Shown one piece after another: positions 34,642 through 45,405 of a stretch of DNA of 64,000 nucleotides. Numbering within the stretch: position 1 is the stretch's first letter; the number at the start of each line of letters is the position of its first letter. Under the pieces are notes generated by a model. It made no database searches. It was given only the letters and a program-made list of their open reading frames with translations, and was not told where the DNA came from. Source of the DNA: Leptodontidium sp. MPI-SDFR-AT-0119 (taxonomy: Eukaryota > Ascomycota > Leotiomycetes > Helotiales > Leptodontidiaceae); the NCBI GenBank assembly GCA_020726505.1, contig JAHLEZ010000018.1:992001-1056000 (forward strand). The letters are read 5' to 3'. A program made the position numbers and the translations under genes.

Positions 34642-36472
34642 TCAAAGCTTGGGTTGGCCGTACACGCGATCCAAGCTCAAAAAATCCACCTCATTCAATC
34701 CATAACTCGCTAGCATCTCCTTAGCTCTCGCCTTTTGCTTATCTATCCTTTGTCTTAGCGCATTGCCCTTCTTGTTCTCGTTCTTTCCCAGTTGCAAAAC
34801 ATGCACCTCGTCAGGGCCATCAACGATGCGCATTGTACGTCCGTTTGCCCACATGGCCGCGAGCGGTGTATCCTGGGATACTCCGGCAGCTCCGTACGCC
34901 TGCATTGCACGATCCAGTACCTCAAGCATCATTGAAGGTACTTGTACTTTCACCTCGGCAATTTCTTTCATTGCAGCTTTGGCACCCATTTCATCAATTG
35001 TTATCGCGGCATTCAGTACAGAAAGGCGGGCTGTATCGATTTCGATGCGTGAGCGGGCTACTCGCTCAAGTTGAATCCCGTGAGAAGAGAGAGTCTGCCC
35101 AAAGGGCTTCCTTGCTGGGTCGTTCAATCGCGCAAGCAGATACTCGAGCGCTCTTTCGGCCTGAGCATAGTCAGTGTTAATCGTAAAAACGGGAAATGAA
35201 GTGGTAGGTAGACTAGACTAACAGCACCGATGGAACGCATTGCATGATGAATACGTCCCGGTCCGAGACGACCCTGGACAACCTCAAAACCGCCGCCTGG
35301 ACGTAAGATCATATTTTCTGCAGGAACACGGACATTGTTGAAAGTGATATGTCCATGTCCGTGGGGAGCATGATCAAATCCGATAACAGAGAGCACACGA
35401 TTAACGGTTACGCCGGGGGTATCTACCGGGACCAGGATCACAGACTGCTGCTTGTACTTGTCTGGGTTCGAGGGATCTGATTTACCCATCACAATATAGA
35501 TCTTGCAATTTTCGTCACCTGCACCACTGCTCCACCTAGAATCAGGTCGTCAGTAGTTTCCTAATCAAGGTTGTTTTCAAATGAAGGGATTAACTTTAGC
35601 TGGGAGGGTTTAAACTGGGAACAAAATGAGCAAGAATCTGCAAACGGGATTTTGCCATGAGGAAAGAGAAGATTCGATTTTTTACCATTTCTACTGAAAA
35701 TTAGCTGAATGTATTGATTCGAAAAGGTGGAACTCACTTGTCCATTGAGAATATAGTTATTGCCCTCCTTTCGCATCGTAAGTTCAATGTTTGTCGCATC
35801 ACTCGACGCGACCTGGGGTTCTGTCATCAAGAAGGCGGAGCGAATGACCCCATTTAAAAGAGGCACGAGCCACTTCTGTTTTTGAGCTTCCGTGCCATAC
35901 TTGGCGAGCACTTCCATATTCCCAGTATCGGGCGCATTGCAATTGCAAGCCTACCAGAGTTAACAAAAGTGTACAAGGTACCAGAAATATGATAAGATTT
36001 CACTTCAGAAGACAGTAAGGGCGGGGTTCGACGAGCAACTTTCCACATACCTCAGGAGCAATATCGCTCTTGCCCAGTAGCTCCGCCATCAAGCCATACT
36101 CCAAGTTACTGAACCCAGCACCTTCCTTGAAGTGTGCTTTTGGCAAAAACAAGTTCCATAGTCCGAGAGATTTTGCCTTGCGTTTCAAGTCCTCGAGAAC
36201 GGCAGGATGAGTGCTAAATCGAGATTTGGTATCGTAGCCATTTGCGTTGAGTTGCTGTGAAAATACTGTATCCGCGGGAATGCAATCTTCTTCCACGAAT
36301 TTCTCAACCTGGATGCCACTTAGTTTGCCCGGAGATGAAGGGAAAACATTGAACCCACAAGATCCAGTGTCTTCTTGGCTCTTTCGCTGACGAAAGGTCG
36401 TGCAATCACAGGGATCCGTTGTGAGGCAGAGACGTAGCCCTTCGCGTCATTGATTAAGTACGGCAAAGACAT
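34642..36472 (-). CDS. acyl-CoA dehydrogenase, 473 aa, with a 5-nt exon
   Basis: FAD enzyme that introduces a 2,3 double bond in acyl-CoA (beta-oxidation or amino-acid breakdown). Exons 36472-36359, 36308-36051, 35950-35738, 35690-35686, 35535-35223 and 35160-34642 sum to 474 codons. Family motifs: [16 protein letters not shown], then NGQ, then [50 protein letters not shown], and a C-terminal [12 protein letters not shown] and IVDGPDEVH. The KWW triplet is interrupted by introns: AAATG alone forms one exon between NGQ and the next G, completing Lys-Trp-Trp. This exon is strongly supported by family conservation. The layout resembles the ACAD10/11-like class. Neighbouring hydrolases suggest a shared degradation role. 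Confidence 0.93.
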
Positions 36473-37414
36473 ATTGAATTCGTATGAGAAAATTATGGTA
36501 GATTCAGGACACAAGATGGATCGCGATAATTAAAGGCGGGGCTCAGGCGGGGATTCGGTTTTGGTTTTGGCTTCGGCTTGTGAATTATAGCCGAGGTTCG
36601 GTCGTCATCCCACTGAGCTTCTCCCAACTGAACTTAAAGTCATCAGTTGCTTGAAAGTCTAAATCCTAATTACTAATCTTAATCACTAATCATGGCTGTT
36701 GCATGACACAAGGCGAAGGCAAGCCTGAACCCACAGGCAATGCAGCCAGCGCTTCTTGAAGTGGATAGTCTCAGGCTATCTCACGTTAGTCAAGCATTCA
36801 AGGTTTTGTCAATGGAGAATTGACCTCACGAGTGTGAAGGTGCGGATACTTAGAACTCAGGGAGGACACTAAGCAAATTGGCCGAGGCCCTCAACAACGT
36901 AGAACGCCTATATACGAGGATCTAAAGTCAAAGTGAGAAGGTCCCTCTTGGAGGCTGACAAGGCTATTCAATCCCAATTACTCCATAGGCTACAAGTTGT
37001 GGTCCATGGAGCCGCTGTGGCCTGCTGGTTGGGCCTGTCTAGGAATCTCGACTCGGCCGAAAGTACTTGCCCATGGCCGTTCAGCTACACAGCGATTGAG
37101 GACTTTGTTCGACGAAGGACGAACGTCAACCCCTTTGATTGGTTGCGATCGGCTCGCGCATCTCATGATTCCCTGACAGATTTTGAACGATGTCGGAGCG
37201 GACATTGTCAGTCCTGGCATGTCCCAAACTGAAATTAGTTCCGAAAGACACGGTACCTCGGTTAGCTGTTCAACCGTATTATTTACTAGTAGATATCTAT
37301 CTGTTAACCTCCTGCAGCAAAATACCACGCATTGGCTTCTCGTTCGTAATCACATTTTCTTTGGTGTAGGAAACTTTTGAGACGTCATTCCGAAGTCGTT
37401 CCGCCTGTCGCGTC
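36473..37414. other. intergenic, nothing recognised
   Basis: About 940 bp. ORFs on both strands (36,933-37,232 + and 36,990-37,328 -) overlap each other and show no motif. Confidence 0.4.
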
Positions 37415-38399
37415 TCAAGAAGAGCCAAGCCAGTTCCCTAAGAACTCAAGCTGTCCTTTAATATTCTGCTCAAACCAATCCCCGGTATAGATATCAAAAT
37501 GACCTGCGCCATCAATATACAAAAGCTGCTTTGGCTCTCTGGCCTTTTCGTAGGTGGCCATCTGAGATGCCGTGGTGACAAGGATGTCATTTCCAGGAAT
37601 GACCATCAACAGCGGAGTCGGCGAGATACGATGCACCATACTCTGTCCTTCAAAAGCTAGCATATTGAGCTGTGTCTGAACTGTCACAGAGTTCTCCCAA
37701 CGACCACCGCAATCGTACGAACCGCGCACCTGCTCATAAGCATGAACACCGGGAAACATGGCAGTGGTGGTCCCTGACTGCGCTGCTTCCAAGTTTTCCG
37801 CAATAAGCGGAACCCTTTCTGGTTCTGATCCTGCAATGATGCGAGCACGCTCTTTCAGAATGCCCGGGATTCGGTCTTTGAAGGCCAAGGATCGCGTCTC
37901 TCCAGAAACTGCAGGACATTGGACGATAGCAGCTTTGATCCGTTTGTCCACGGCAGCTGCGTATAAAACATTCCCTCCAGAGAAACTCGTGCCCCAATAC
38001 ACGATGCGAGTATCATCCACATTAGGCAAAGATGTTGCGAAATTGAACGCATCGTAGTAGTCGGCTTGTTGAAGGGGCGGGTTTGACTCTTGCCGCGGTA
38101 GTCCATCACTGTCACCCCAGTTCCGATTATCATAGAGAAGCACACTGTACCCGGCTTGCTGGAATCGATCCGCGAAATTTGGAAGCCAATAGTGGCGGAC
38201 ACCACCGAGCTATTTGTCCCAAACGGACGAGAATTAGCCAATTTCATAAAAAGAAAAATCAATATCTCAATAATTACGGATTACGCACCCCATGGGTCAT
38301 GATCACACACGCCGATTTCTTAACTTGGGGATAGAACCATCCCCGGAGCATAGTGCCATCACGAGCTTTGAACTCAATGGTTTCACGAGCGAGGACCAT
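37415..38399 (-). CDS. alpha/beta hydrolase (dienelactone hydrolase/X-Pro peptidase-like), 301 aa
   Basis: Exons 38399-38289 and 38209-37415 (intron 79 nt, phase 0). Motifs: MTHGLGGVR (oxyanion loop, across the intron), LLYDNRNWGDSDG, nucleophile elbow YWGTSFSGGN, acid in IPGNDILV and catalytic His in GAGHFDIYTG. This set is typical of fungal hydrolases related to polyketide transferases and X-Pro dipeptidyl-peptidase-like enzymes, often found near secondary-metabolism genes. The exact reaction is unknown. Confidence 0.88.
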
Positions 38400-39439
38400 T
38401 GTTGAAAAGATATTTGTTGTTCTAGGTGTAAGTCGAAATTGAGGGTTGCCGAATTGGTTGTTTGAGAACGACAAATAAAGTGGCACAGGCGATACTCCTT
38501 TTATTCAATGGATTGACAATGGGGCTATCCACTACTTGGTTTGTCAGGAACCCATGTAGTGGAGAGGACCCATCGTCAGTCCATTAAATAAGCGAACCTC
38601 GGTCAACAATGGACGAGTAATCCGAAAATCATGAAATATTGATCACTCCCTTTATTCAGCGGGCTGAGAGTGGAGACTAATTATGAGATCGGAGACCACG
38701 GGAAGACTGCGCCTCCAGGTGGGGAACGCCAAAAAGTCACTTCTCAAAAATCGCGTGGTACACGTGACATAAACCAAAAAAATAGATCACAAAAATCACA
38801 AATTCTAGAGCTACGATTTCAAGTTTGTGGTTTAATATTAAAAGAAATATTCAAATTTCAAAGGGTCTTATTCTGAATAACAATTGACGTTTTAGTGTTC
38901 TTTGCCTAAAGGCGCAGCATTGCCGGGAGGTGGTGGTCCGATCCCCCAATTATCCACAACAGGGCCCGCGAACGAACCAGTAAATCGCACAGATTGGAGA
39001 TCAGAACTGGATTCATACACTATCAAATTCTCGATCTGTTCAAAAGAGCATCCCAGGAAATACCATCAAGGCCGTTACTGGATGTATGTGCGCCATCAAC
39101 AGACTGCTGGTAGTGCACGCAGCATAGAAGGTTAGTCGTGCACCTAGACTGAGATCAACATTGTTTTCAGGACCGTGAAGCGCGCCGCCAATGTCATTCA
39201 AACCACCTCGTCGACAGTATCCTCTGTTTGCCCATGCCACGCTACTACTACCCCAAATTTCGTATACTCTCTGTCGCAAGTGTGGCCTGGCAACCGCTAG
39301 GCACATCTGAGGAACGGAACCTCAAGGCAATCGAATGAACGCATAGTACTTTGAGAGGCTAAAACTTCTGTAATGACGATGGTCGCTGGTCAACGTGTGC
39401 TACAGTTATTAGTATTCACTGCACTCGAATACGGTGTAC
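38400..39439. other. intergenic with a short repeated segment
   Basis: About 1 kb. Two imperfect copies of an ACTCCYTTTATTCARYGG word with a similar following 15 bases occur near 38,502 and 38,646. No gene is supported (the ORF 39,040-39,306 - has no motif). Confidence 0.4.
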
Positions 39440-39793
39440 TTACTCCGATGGTGGTGTGAGTGCCTGTTTGATTCTTGAGCTCCGTCGTCTGCCTGATTCC
39501 ACATTCAAAGATCGTTTCGATACCTTCTTTGGGCTTTTGTTCGCTACCGATCCCTTTGGTGACTTCTGTTTCTTGCTTCCTGCCCCTACTCTCGCTCTAA
39601 GCTCGTGAACTTCCTTGACCAAGTCACAAACACAGTTGAAAATTAAGGCCTCATATTCGTGAACTGTGTGTTGATGCGAAAGTGAGGCCCCAAAGTCTTT
39701 CTGTTGTGCATCTTCGAAACAACGGAGACCCGAGAGCATGATCATGTATGTCGCCTTGAACTTCGCCCTGGATGTGGTTGTCCTTTCCTCCAT
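39440..39793 (-). CDS. hypothetical basic protein, 117 aa
   Basis: ORF with ATG at 39793. The first about 70 residues look helical (YMIMLSGLRCFEDAQ, then a VCDLVKEVHELRARV heptad-like stretch). The last about 45 are Lys/Ser/Arg-rich (KSPKKVSKRS, RRRSSRIKQ), like a nuclear localisation or DNA-contact tail. The stop follows directly after PPSE; a GTAAGT overlaps it, so a further short exon is possible. No family recognised. Confidence 0.45.
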   Translation of the reverse strand: MEERTTTSRAKFKATYMIMLSGLRCFEDAQQKDFGASLSHQHTVHEYEALIFNCVCDLVKEVHELRARVGAGSKKQKSPKGSVANKSPKKVSKRSLNVESGRRRSSRIKQALTPPSE

Positions 39794-40053
39794 GACTTCC
39801 GCGACTTTAGGCTCAACATCAACAAACAGGTCCCAGAACTTCTCTCTTTGTATCCCCCCACAGCACCACTAAGTAGCTAATTGATGCAGCAAAAGTTGCT
39901 TTTCAAGGCACCAGTAAGAATATAGAGCACATACAAGGAGGCTTTACTTCAGAAACCTGAGGAGGTTTCTAATTGTCTCTCTAATTCACAATCTAAGCGT
40001 ATTACTACTTTGTGAAATGAAGTTTTGTTACAGCGATGCCCTAGATGACCTCT

Positions 40054-40572
40054 TCACGCCGCCGCTTTCTTCTCCTTCAACTTTGCAAACAATGCGCTCC
40101 TATCCCACCAAACCCCCGCCTCCACGATCTGTAGCCCGGCCGTCCCTTGACCCTCAACCTCACTTTTTCCAACCTTGAACATCAACTTTCGCCTTGCCAA
40201 AATGGGTTCATCCTCGTCACCACTCAGCCGAAAATGTGTGACAGCCTCCAGGAGTATCAAATCAGCCCCCCACGCTCCTGGATCTGAAGGATGAGCATAT
40301 GAAGCGATGAGAAGAATGTTTGTCATCTCATGCTGAATGCCGCTGAACTGCCCAAAGAGTCGCCTCATCCACTCCCATATTTCTAGCCCGCCTTTGTAAA
40401 TGGTGCCGTCAGTGTCGTAGAACATGCAACTTGGTGCGTACCAGTCGTAGAATGGACCAGAAAGATCTCCGGAATCGACTTGCTTGGCGTATTTCTCGAT
40501 AAATGCAAGGGTTGGATGTTGACGTGTGGAACTATTCCATGTCCTCTCGCTGAGGACAATTTGGCTTGTCAT
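40054..40572 (-). CDS. SnoaL/NTF2-like protein, 172 aa
   Basis: Single exon from ATG 40572. Layout fits the NTF2-like cone fold: N-terminal helix with FIEKYAKQVDSGDL, FYDWYAPSCMFYDTDGTIYKGGLEIWEWMRRLFGQF, then beta strands with ILLIASY, LEAVTHFRL and RRKLMFKVG, ending with GLQIVEAGVWWDRSALF. Such proteins act as small-molecule isomerases, cyclases or hydratases or merely bind ligands. It fits the surrounding metabolic block. Substrate unknown. Confidence 0.8.
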   Translation of the reverse strand: MTSQIVLSERTWNSSTRQHPTLAFIEKYAKQVDSGDLSGPFYDWYAPSCMFYDTDGTIYKGGLEIWEWMRRLFGQFSGIQHEMTNILLIASYAHPSDPGAWGADLILLEAVTHFRLSGDEDEPILARRKLMFKVGKSEVEGQGTAGLQIVEAGVWWDRSALFAKLKEKKAAA

Positions 40573-41162
40573 AGTTCTGCTTCTTTGGTGGTGTCTTTGA
40601 TCCTGAGGACTTGTGATGAATCTTGAATCTTGAAACGTAGGAAGTAGAAGTTGGTGAGCGAGTCTGTACGATCGCGCGATGCATTACTTATTATATCAGG
40701 CGGATGGTATTCACTTTGATCCACAATGGATCCTGTGCCATATCTGCCGTGCTGTATTCATTGTCGTCCCCGAGCTGTGGATTGTTTTGTGACCTAATTA
40801 TGACGCCATACTTGCTCCGCAGATCTCAGAGACAGCATGCGGATGCGACATTGAATTTCAATCTTAAAGCTGTAACGCGATTTATGTTTTCGCAATCTCG
40901 TTTCTTAAGGCCGTAACCTAACTCATGGAATTCCTTACGGCCGTACCACGGTTCATGCATGTTTTCTCAAAGGCAGGCAGCCTTTTTGTTAAGGCCGTAA
41001 CGTGACTGACTCATGGCATTCATTCATCATTGGATGTGTATTTGGTGCGGGGTAGCTTTAAGACGATGCTTACTTATATTGCGGTTCTGGAACTCAAACT
41101 CATCTTTCCAAAAAAAAAAAACCCCCCCCGTATATTCTCTATTCTCCATACTGTCTGTCATC
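40573..41162. other. upstream region of flavin-reductase-like gene
   Basis: About 590 bp. Three copies of a TAAGGCCGTAAC/TACGGCCGTA-type word occur near 40,905, 40,933 and 40,992. A run of 12 A then 8 C (41,110-41,129) sits 33 bases before the ATG. Confidence 0.45.
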
Positions 41163-42177
41163 ATGGCCCGCGAAGATCTTTTCTACCAGCCACCAAAGGG
41201 GGAGAAGTCAGGTTTACCTTATGACCCTTTTAAGAGCTTTGTTATACCTAGGCCTATCGGCTGGATTAGCACCAGAAGTAAAGATGGCGTCGACAATCTG
41301 GCACCATACAGCCAATTCACGAATGTCTCATTTGATCCACCCACCATTCTGTTCGTCTATATCCTGTTCTATGTCTAATTTTGATATGTTCTAAGCAATT
41401 TACCACAGATTTGTTGCCCACCAGTCTGTATACAAGATGCGCTCAAAGGACACCGTTCAGAATTGCATTGAGACGAACGAATTTGTCTGGAATATGGCAA
41501 CGTAAGCCAGCAGCTCTACCCCAGGCAAACCACGGCTATATGCCTCATTTAACATAACCCAACGTAAACGGTTATATACTAACAAAATCCAGCTATGCTC
41601 TTCGCGAAGAGATGAATAACTCTGCGCGTGAATCCTGGGATGATGAATTTGTTGAATCAAACATCTCCAAGGCGCCTTGCAAAGTTGTTCGTCCTCCTCG
41701 TGTGGCGGACTCCCCAGTCAGCTTCGAATGCCAGGTTCAGTCCATTATTCGAATTCCAAACGAATCACGTGGCGAGGACATGTCTGGGCCCCACCTTGTG
41801 GGGACATCAGATATTGTGATAGGGCGCGTGCTGGGCATTCATGTGAAGGGCGAGTATATTACAGACACTGGGGTAAGTTACAATCTTCCTTTTCTGGTTT
41901 GATACATCATCTCTACTTTAGAGCCGGTGATGTCTGAAGACTGAATCACCCCATAACTAATACATTTTTAAAGATTTTCGACGTTCTTAAGGCTGTTCCA
42001 ATCGCCAGGATGGGATATCATCAGTATACGCATGTAACCCAGGCTTGGGACATGAAGGTACCCATGATGCCAGACGACACAATGTCTGCAGGAGTACTAG
42101 GTGGAAACTTCGATGATGTTAAGCAGAGTGTCAAGGCAATCGAAACGAAAGGAGAGGAAGCAGAGAAAGCAGAGTAA
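41163..42177 (+). CDS. flavin-reductase-like (FMN split-barrel) protein, frame anomaly
   Basis: FMN-binding split-barrel protein of the flavin reductase-like family. Exon 1 41163-41354 carries FVIPRPIGWIST and LAPYSQFTNVSFDPPTILF. Exon 2, 41409-41501, reads VAHQSVYKMRSKDTVQN and EFVWNMAT. Exon 3 41593-41872 and exon 4 41974-42177 follow in phase. The first intron (GTCTAT...CACAG, 54 nt) does not keep frame: exon 2 needs two bases from exon 1, but exon 1 ends on a full codon. One extra base near 41,354 would explain this, as a mutation, an assembly error or an unusual splice. All other motifs are intact, so gene identity is firm but its expression as a full protein is uncertain. Confidence 0.75.
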
Positions 42178-42936
42178 GGTTTGTCAGCCTGCGATTTTAT
42201 GAGGACTATTCTCTACTGTAGATATGGTGTTATTCTCTTTTGTAGATACGGTGCAACTTTCCTTTAGTAGACTCTTCTTTCCGAGGATAATTTTTCATAG
42301 AGAAGGATATCCAAAGTGGAAAGACTAGAGAATAGAGATTCCTAACCTTGTCTATATCAGAGTTTAATTCCAAATTCAATTCTGAATAGAGAAGCGACAT
42401 CTCAATACTTGACCTTAGCTCCTTTCCTTTCAATGTGGCCACTGTCCCCGGTCCGCGTGGTACATGATGCAGAGTCGATGTTCAAGACCTGAAGGGAACG
42501 AAATGAGTCGGGTCTTATCGCTCAACTCTCCACCTGTCTCTCTTTTATAATAAGTTCTAAGTTAAAAACATATAACCCTTTGAATAAATCTGATTAATTT
42601 TGATTTTTAGTAAAATCAAATCAAATCAAATCAAGTCAAATCAAGTCAAATCAAGTCAAATCAAGTCAAATCAAGTCAAATCAAGTCCAATCAAGTCAAA
42701 TCAAGTCCAATCAAATCAAGTCCAATCAAGTCAAATCAAATCAAATCAAATCAGATTTAGTCATAATTAAATCGAATGAGTGGATTATTTTTTCTCACGC
42801 TAGTACCTGCTCTCCGCACCACTTATAGACACGATTCTCGTCATTTGCACACTCTTACGAGACCGCTGATCTTCTGAGCCCGCCACGGCTCGATTGGCCT
42901 CCAAATCAAACGAAAATTTTCGTCACGCAATGAGTA
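42178..42936. other. intergenic with pentamer array
   Basis: Contains the TCAAA/TCAAG array listed separately. Otherwise no gene. Confidence 0.5.
42612..42757 (+). repeat. TCAAA/TCAAG pentamer minisatellite
   Basis: About 145 bp of tandem TCAAA, TCAAG and TCCAA pentamers, arranged mostly as a 10-bp higher-order unit (TCAAATCAAG). Typical simple-sequence expansion. Confidence 0.92.
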
Positions 42937-44653
42937 CTAAATCTGTGGTAACTCTCTCTCGCCGCCCTTTTGAAGCGCATTTTCTTCCCTTCTATCCTCC
43001 GCAGATCTCCATCTCATATACCAAAACCAAAGAGCGACTGTGACAAGAGTGAGGCAGCCGGCTACCACAAAATATGCCCACCACATTCTTGAGATATTTA
43101 CAGCAGAACCTTGGAGATCGAAGATACCTGCGCTGAAAATCGACTTGGGGAAATCAGTACGATAGAGTGAGTGCAATATACGAAAAAAGTAGTGAACTCA
43201 CCGCAATGAAGGCTCCAGGTAGAAAGACTAAGGTCAGAATCGATATTGTTTTCATGGCCGTGCTATCGCGTTTGGCGGCTTTGACGAGGAGAAGGTTAAC
43301 CTTGCTGTCTCGTTGAGAAATGAGGCTGTACAGCTACAGAGGTGTCAGGATTTTGTGCCGCGATGTTTCGGTTTTACTAACCACATTGATCTGTAACTGA
43401 ACTCGTTTCTGCAATGCTAGCGCCTGTGTCTTTCTCATCTGGCTCAGATTAAGATGGTAGTCCATACACTGAGCAGTCTGCACGGTTTCTCTCTTTGACA
43501 AACCTTGCAAACCGCGCTCCAATCTCAGCGTTTCTAAGACACTCAGCGTATCTTTGCAGAATGCTCCCCAAGTCCTCTCAAATTCCGTAACGTGTTCCAT
43601 GAAAATCAGATCGGTACTGCAGGCGTGGAGGTCCCTGGTCAGAGCTTCATACTCAGTGTTCCATGCCGAGGGCCGGAAACTGAGACTTGTATGGCCGGAG
43701 GCTCGTTCTATCCTGGCAACTTCACGATCAAGTTGTTCTCTGAAAAGTTCACTGGCATATCCAAATTCCTCGAAGACTATACTGAGCAATAGCAAGGGGT
43801 TCTTTTGCACCATACCTTGGCGAACTTGAAGCCGGTCCCAGAGGGCATTTATCTCAGAAGTGTTGTAGTTGAGGACGCAGGCTTTGGCTGAGCGCTCCGC
43901 GATATCAACTCGGATAACTAGAGACAGATTGCTCACTGGTGAGTATGGCGTCTGTACAACCACCGCTTTGGGTAGATTATCTATTAGCATTTATAGGGTG
44001 AAGGTGTTCTGACTAGGACATATTGTTCAACATACATAACGAGGTAGGAACATCAAGTCCTTGGAACTCGTCATACTCAACGAAACGGGCGAAGGAGCCA
44101 TTATTTGCAAAAATGGATTGAGCAAATTCTTTGGGAAACTTGCAGCTTTCTACAAGTTGGGTGAAACATTCTGCGGACATAGACAAAGGCATTGATCCAG
44201 AATTTCCCAAGATACCACTAGAATCTGTGTCAGAATTGCAAAAACTGCGACGATTCCGAGTAGGCCATCTTACACCAGTCGCAAAGCACTTGTTGACTTG
44301 GATGGAGTTCTACCAACTAGTCAGACTTGGGTGTTCAGATATCCGACGTGGAGATAGATGGGGCTGTACATTGCAGAGCCGTTCTCAGGAATTGTGTCTG
44401 GATGGAATAAGCGCCTGGCAGTCTCTTGGACTAGTGGCTGCTCCTTACAAGTCGCCTGCATCAACTCTAAGATAGCATCTCCATCCCGGCCCCAGCCGGC
44501 GTTACCTGAATCACTTATAAGCCAATCAGCAGTTTATACAATCGTCTAGAACTTACAAGATTGCTCCTCTAAGCTCCCAAAATATCGAACGCGCTCCACG
44601 CCATGTGTAAACTTGAGGTCGCCAAAATACTTTTCATATAGGACGTCATCCAT
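42937..44653 (-). CDS. CorA-like transporter-type membrane protein, 471 aa
   Basis: Exons 44653-44557, 44505-44348, 44309-44276, 44224-44036, 43980-43382, 43333-43202 and 43143-42937 are all in phase. The N-terminal half resembles the cytosolic domain of fungal CorA-like proteins (GSMPLSMSAECF, LPKAVVVQTPYS, LVIRVDIAERSAKACVLNYN, HACSTDLIFMEHV). The SKVNLLLVKAAKRDSTAMKTISILTLVFLPGAF segment is split for reading here into SKVNLLLVKAAKRDST and TISILTLVFLPGAFIA (first membrane helix). MWWAYFVVAGCLTLV begins the second. The GMN signature of true CorA Mg2+ channels is not evident, so ion transport is uncertain. Intron 2 (44347-44310) is only 38 nt with a GTCGGA donor, which is the weakest join. 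Confidence 0.78.
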
Positions 44654-45405
44654 ATCAAACCAAATTTGAGTTTATGGGACTTTTCGAGCTTTGTAGAATG
44701 CAAATTGAAAGACTGGTGGTTCTTCTACGAAATGGAGGTTGACGTGTCGGGCGAAGCCTCTTCAGCCGCACACTACTAAATGAAGCCGTCTCGCGTCTAT
44801 CTTACACGTGATCGAGCCTGAGATTATCCATGGCCGGGGCATGTAGCCAGCGGAAGGTATTGTGATAGCACACACACGATAATATGGATGGATTTAATTG
44901 AGTTGGAAGAATTGTCGATTGCTTGATTACAGGCGTTCCAGTTGATTGATTGATTCTGTCATACGAAGCGTTCGGACAAGTCGAGACTGAGGCAAGAAAA
45001 AACGAAGTGCAAGTACGAGTACGAGTACGAGCATTTTAGGTAGAGATTTCTCTCGGTTACAGTGCCGAGCGAAGCGCCTTCATGTTGCCAAGTGCTTGCA
45101 GTCACGTGTGGAGCTTGAATCAGCTCAACAGGTAGATATCAGAAGAAGTTGCAAGACGAGAGAAAGACCCAGAAGCAACCACCGAAGGAGTATAACCGAT
45201 TCGAAATTGATCCCTACCTACTTTTTCATATGTTTGGCCCATCTTTTCCATTTCCTCCGCGTCAACCGCAACCGGTTTTTCTGCCCCCAAGCCTTCACCG
45301 CCCTGGAAAATCAGATTAGATCGAGCTCCATCTGATAAGATTTGCAGCCCCCCTAACCACAAAATTCTGTATCACCTCGTCCCCTCTCACTCCCGGTCAT
45401 TCCCC
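44654..45405. other. divergent upstream region, CorA-like and ferric reductase
   Basis: About 750 bp between two divergent genes. A short GTACGA repeat lies at 45,013-45,031. No gene. Confidence 0.4.

Noticed and set aside
36933..37328. Overlapping ORFs on both strands
   Set aside because: Neither shows a motif, and each is the mirror of the other.
42612..42757. CRISPR-like array
   Set aside because: Units are contiguous pentamers without unique spacers, and the DNA is eukaryotic.
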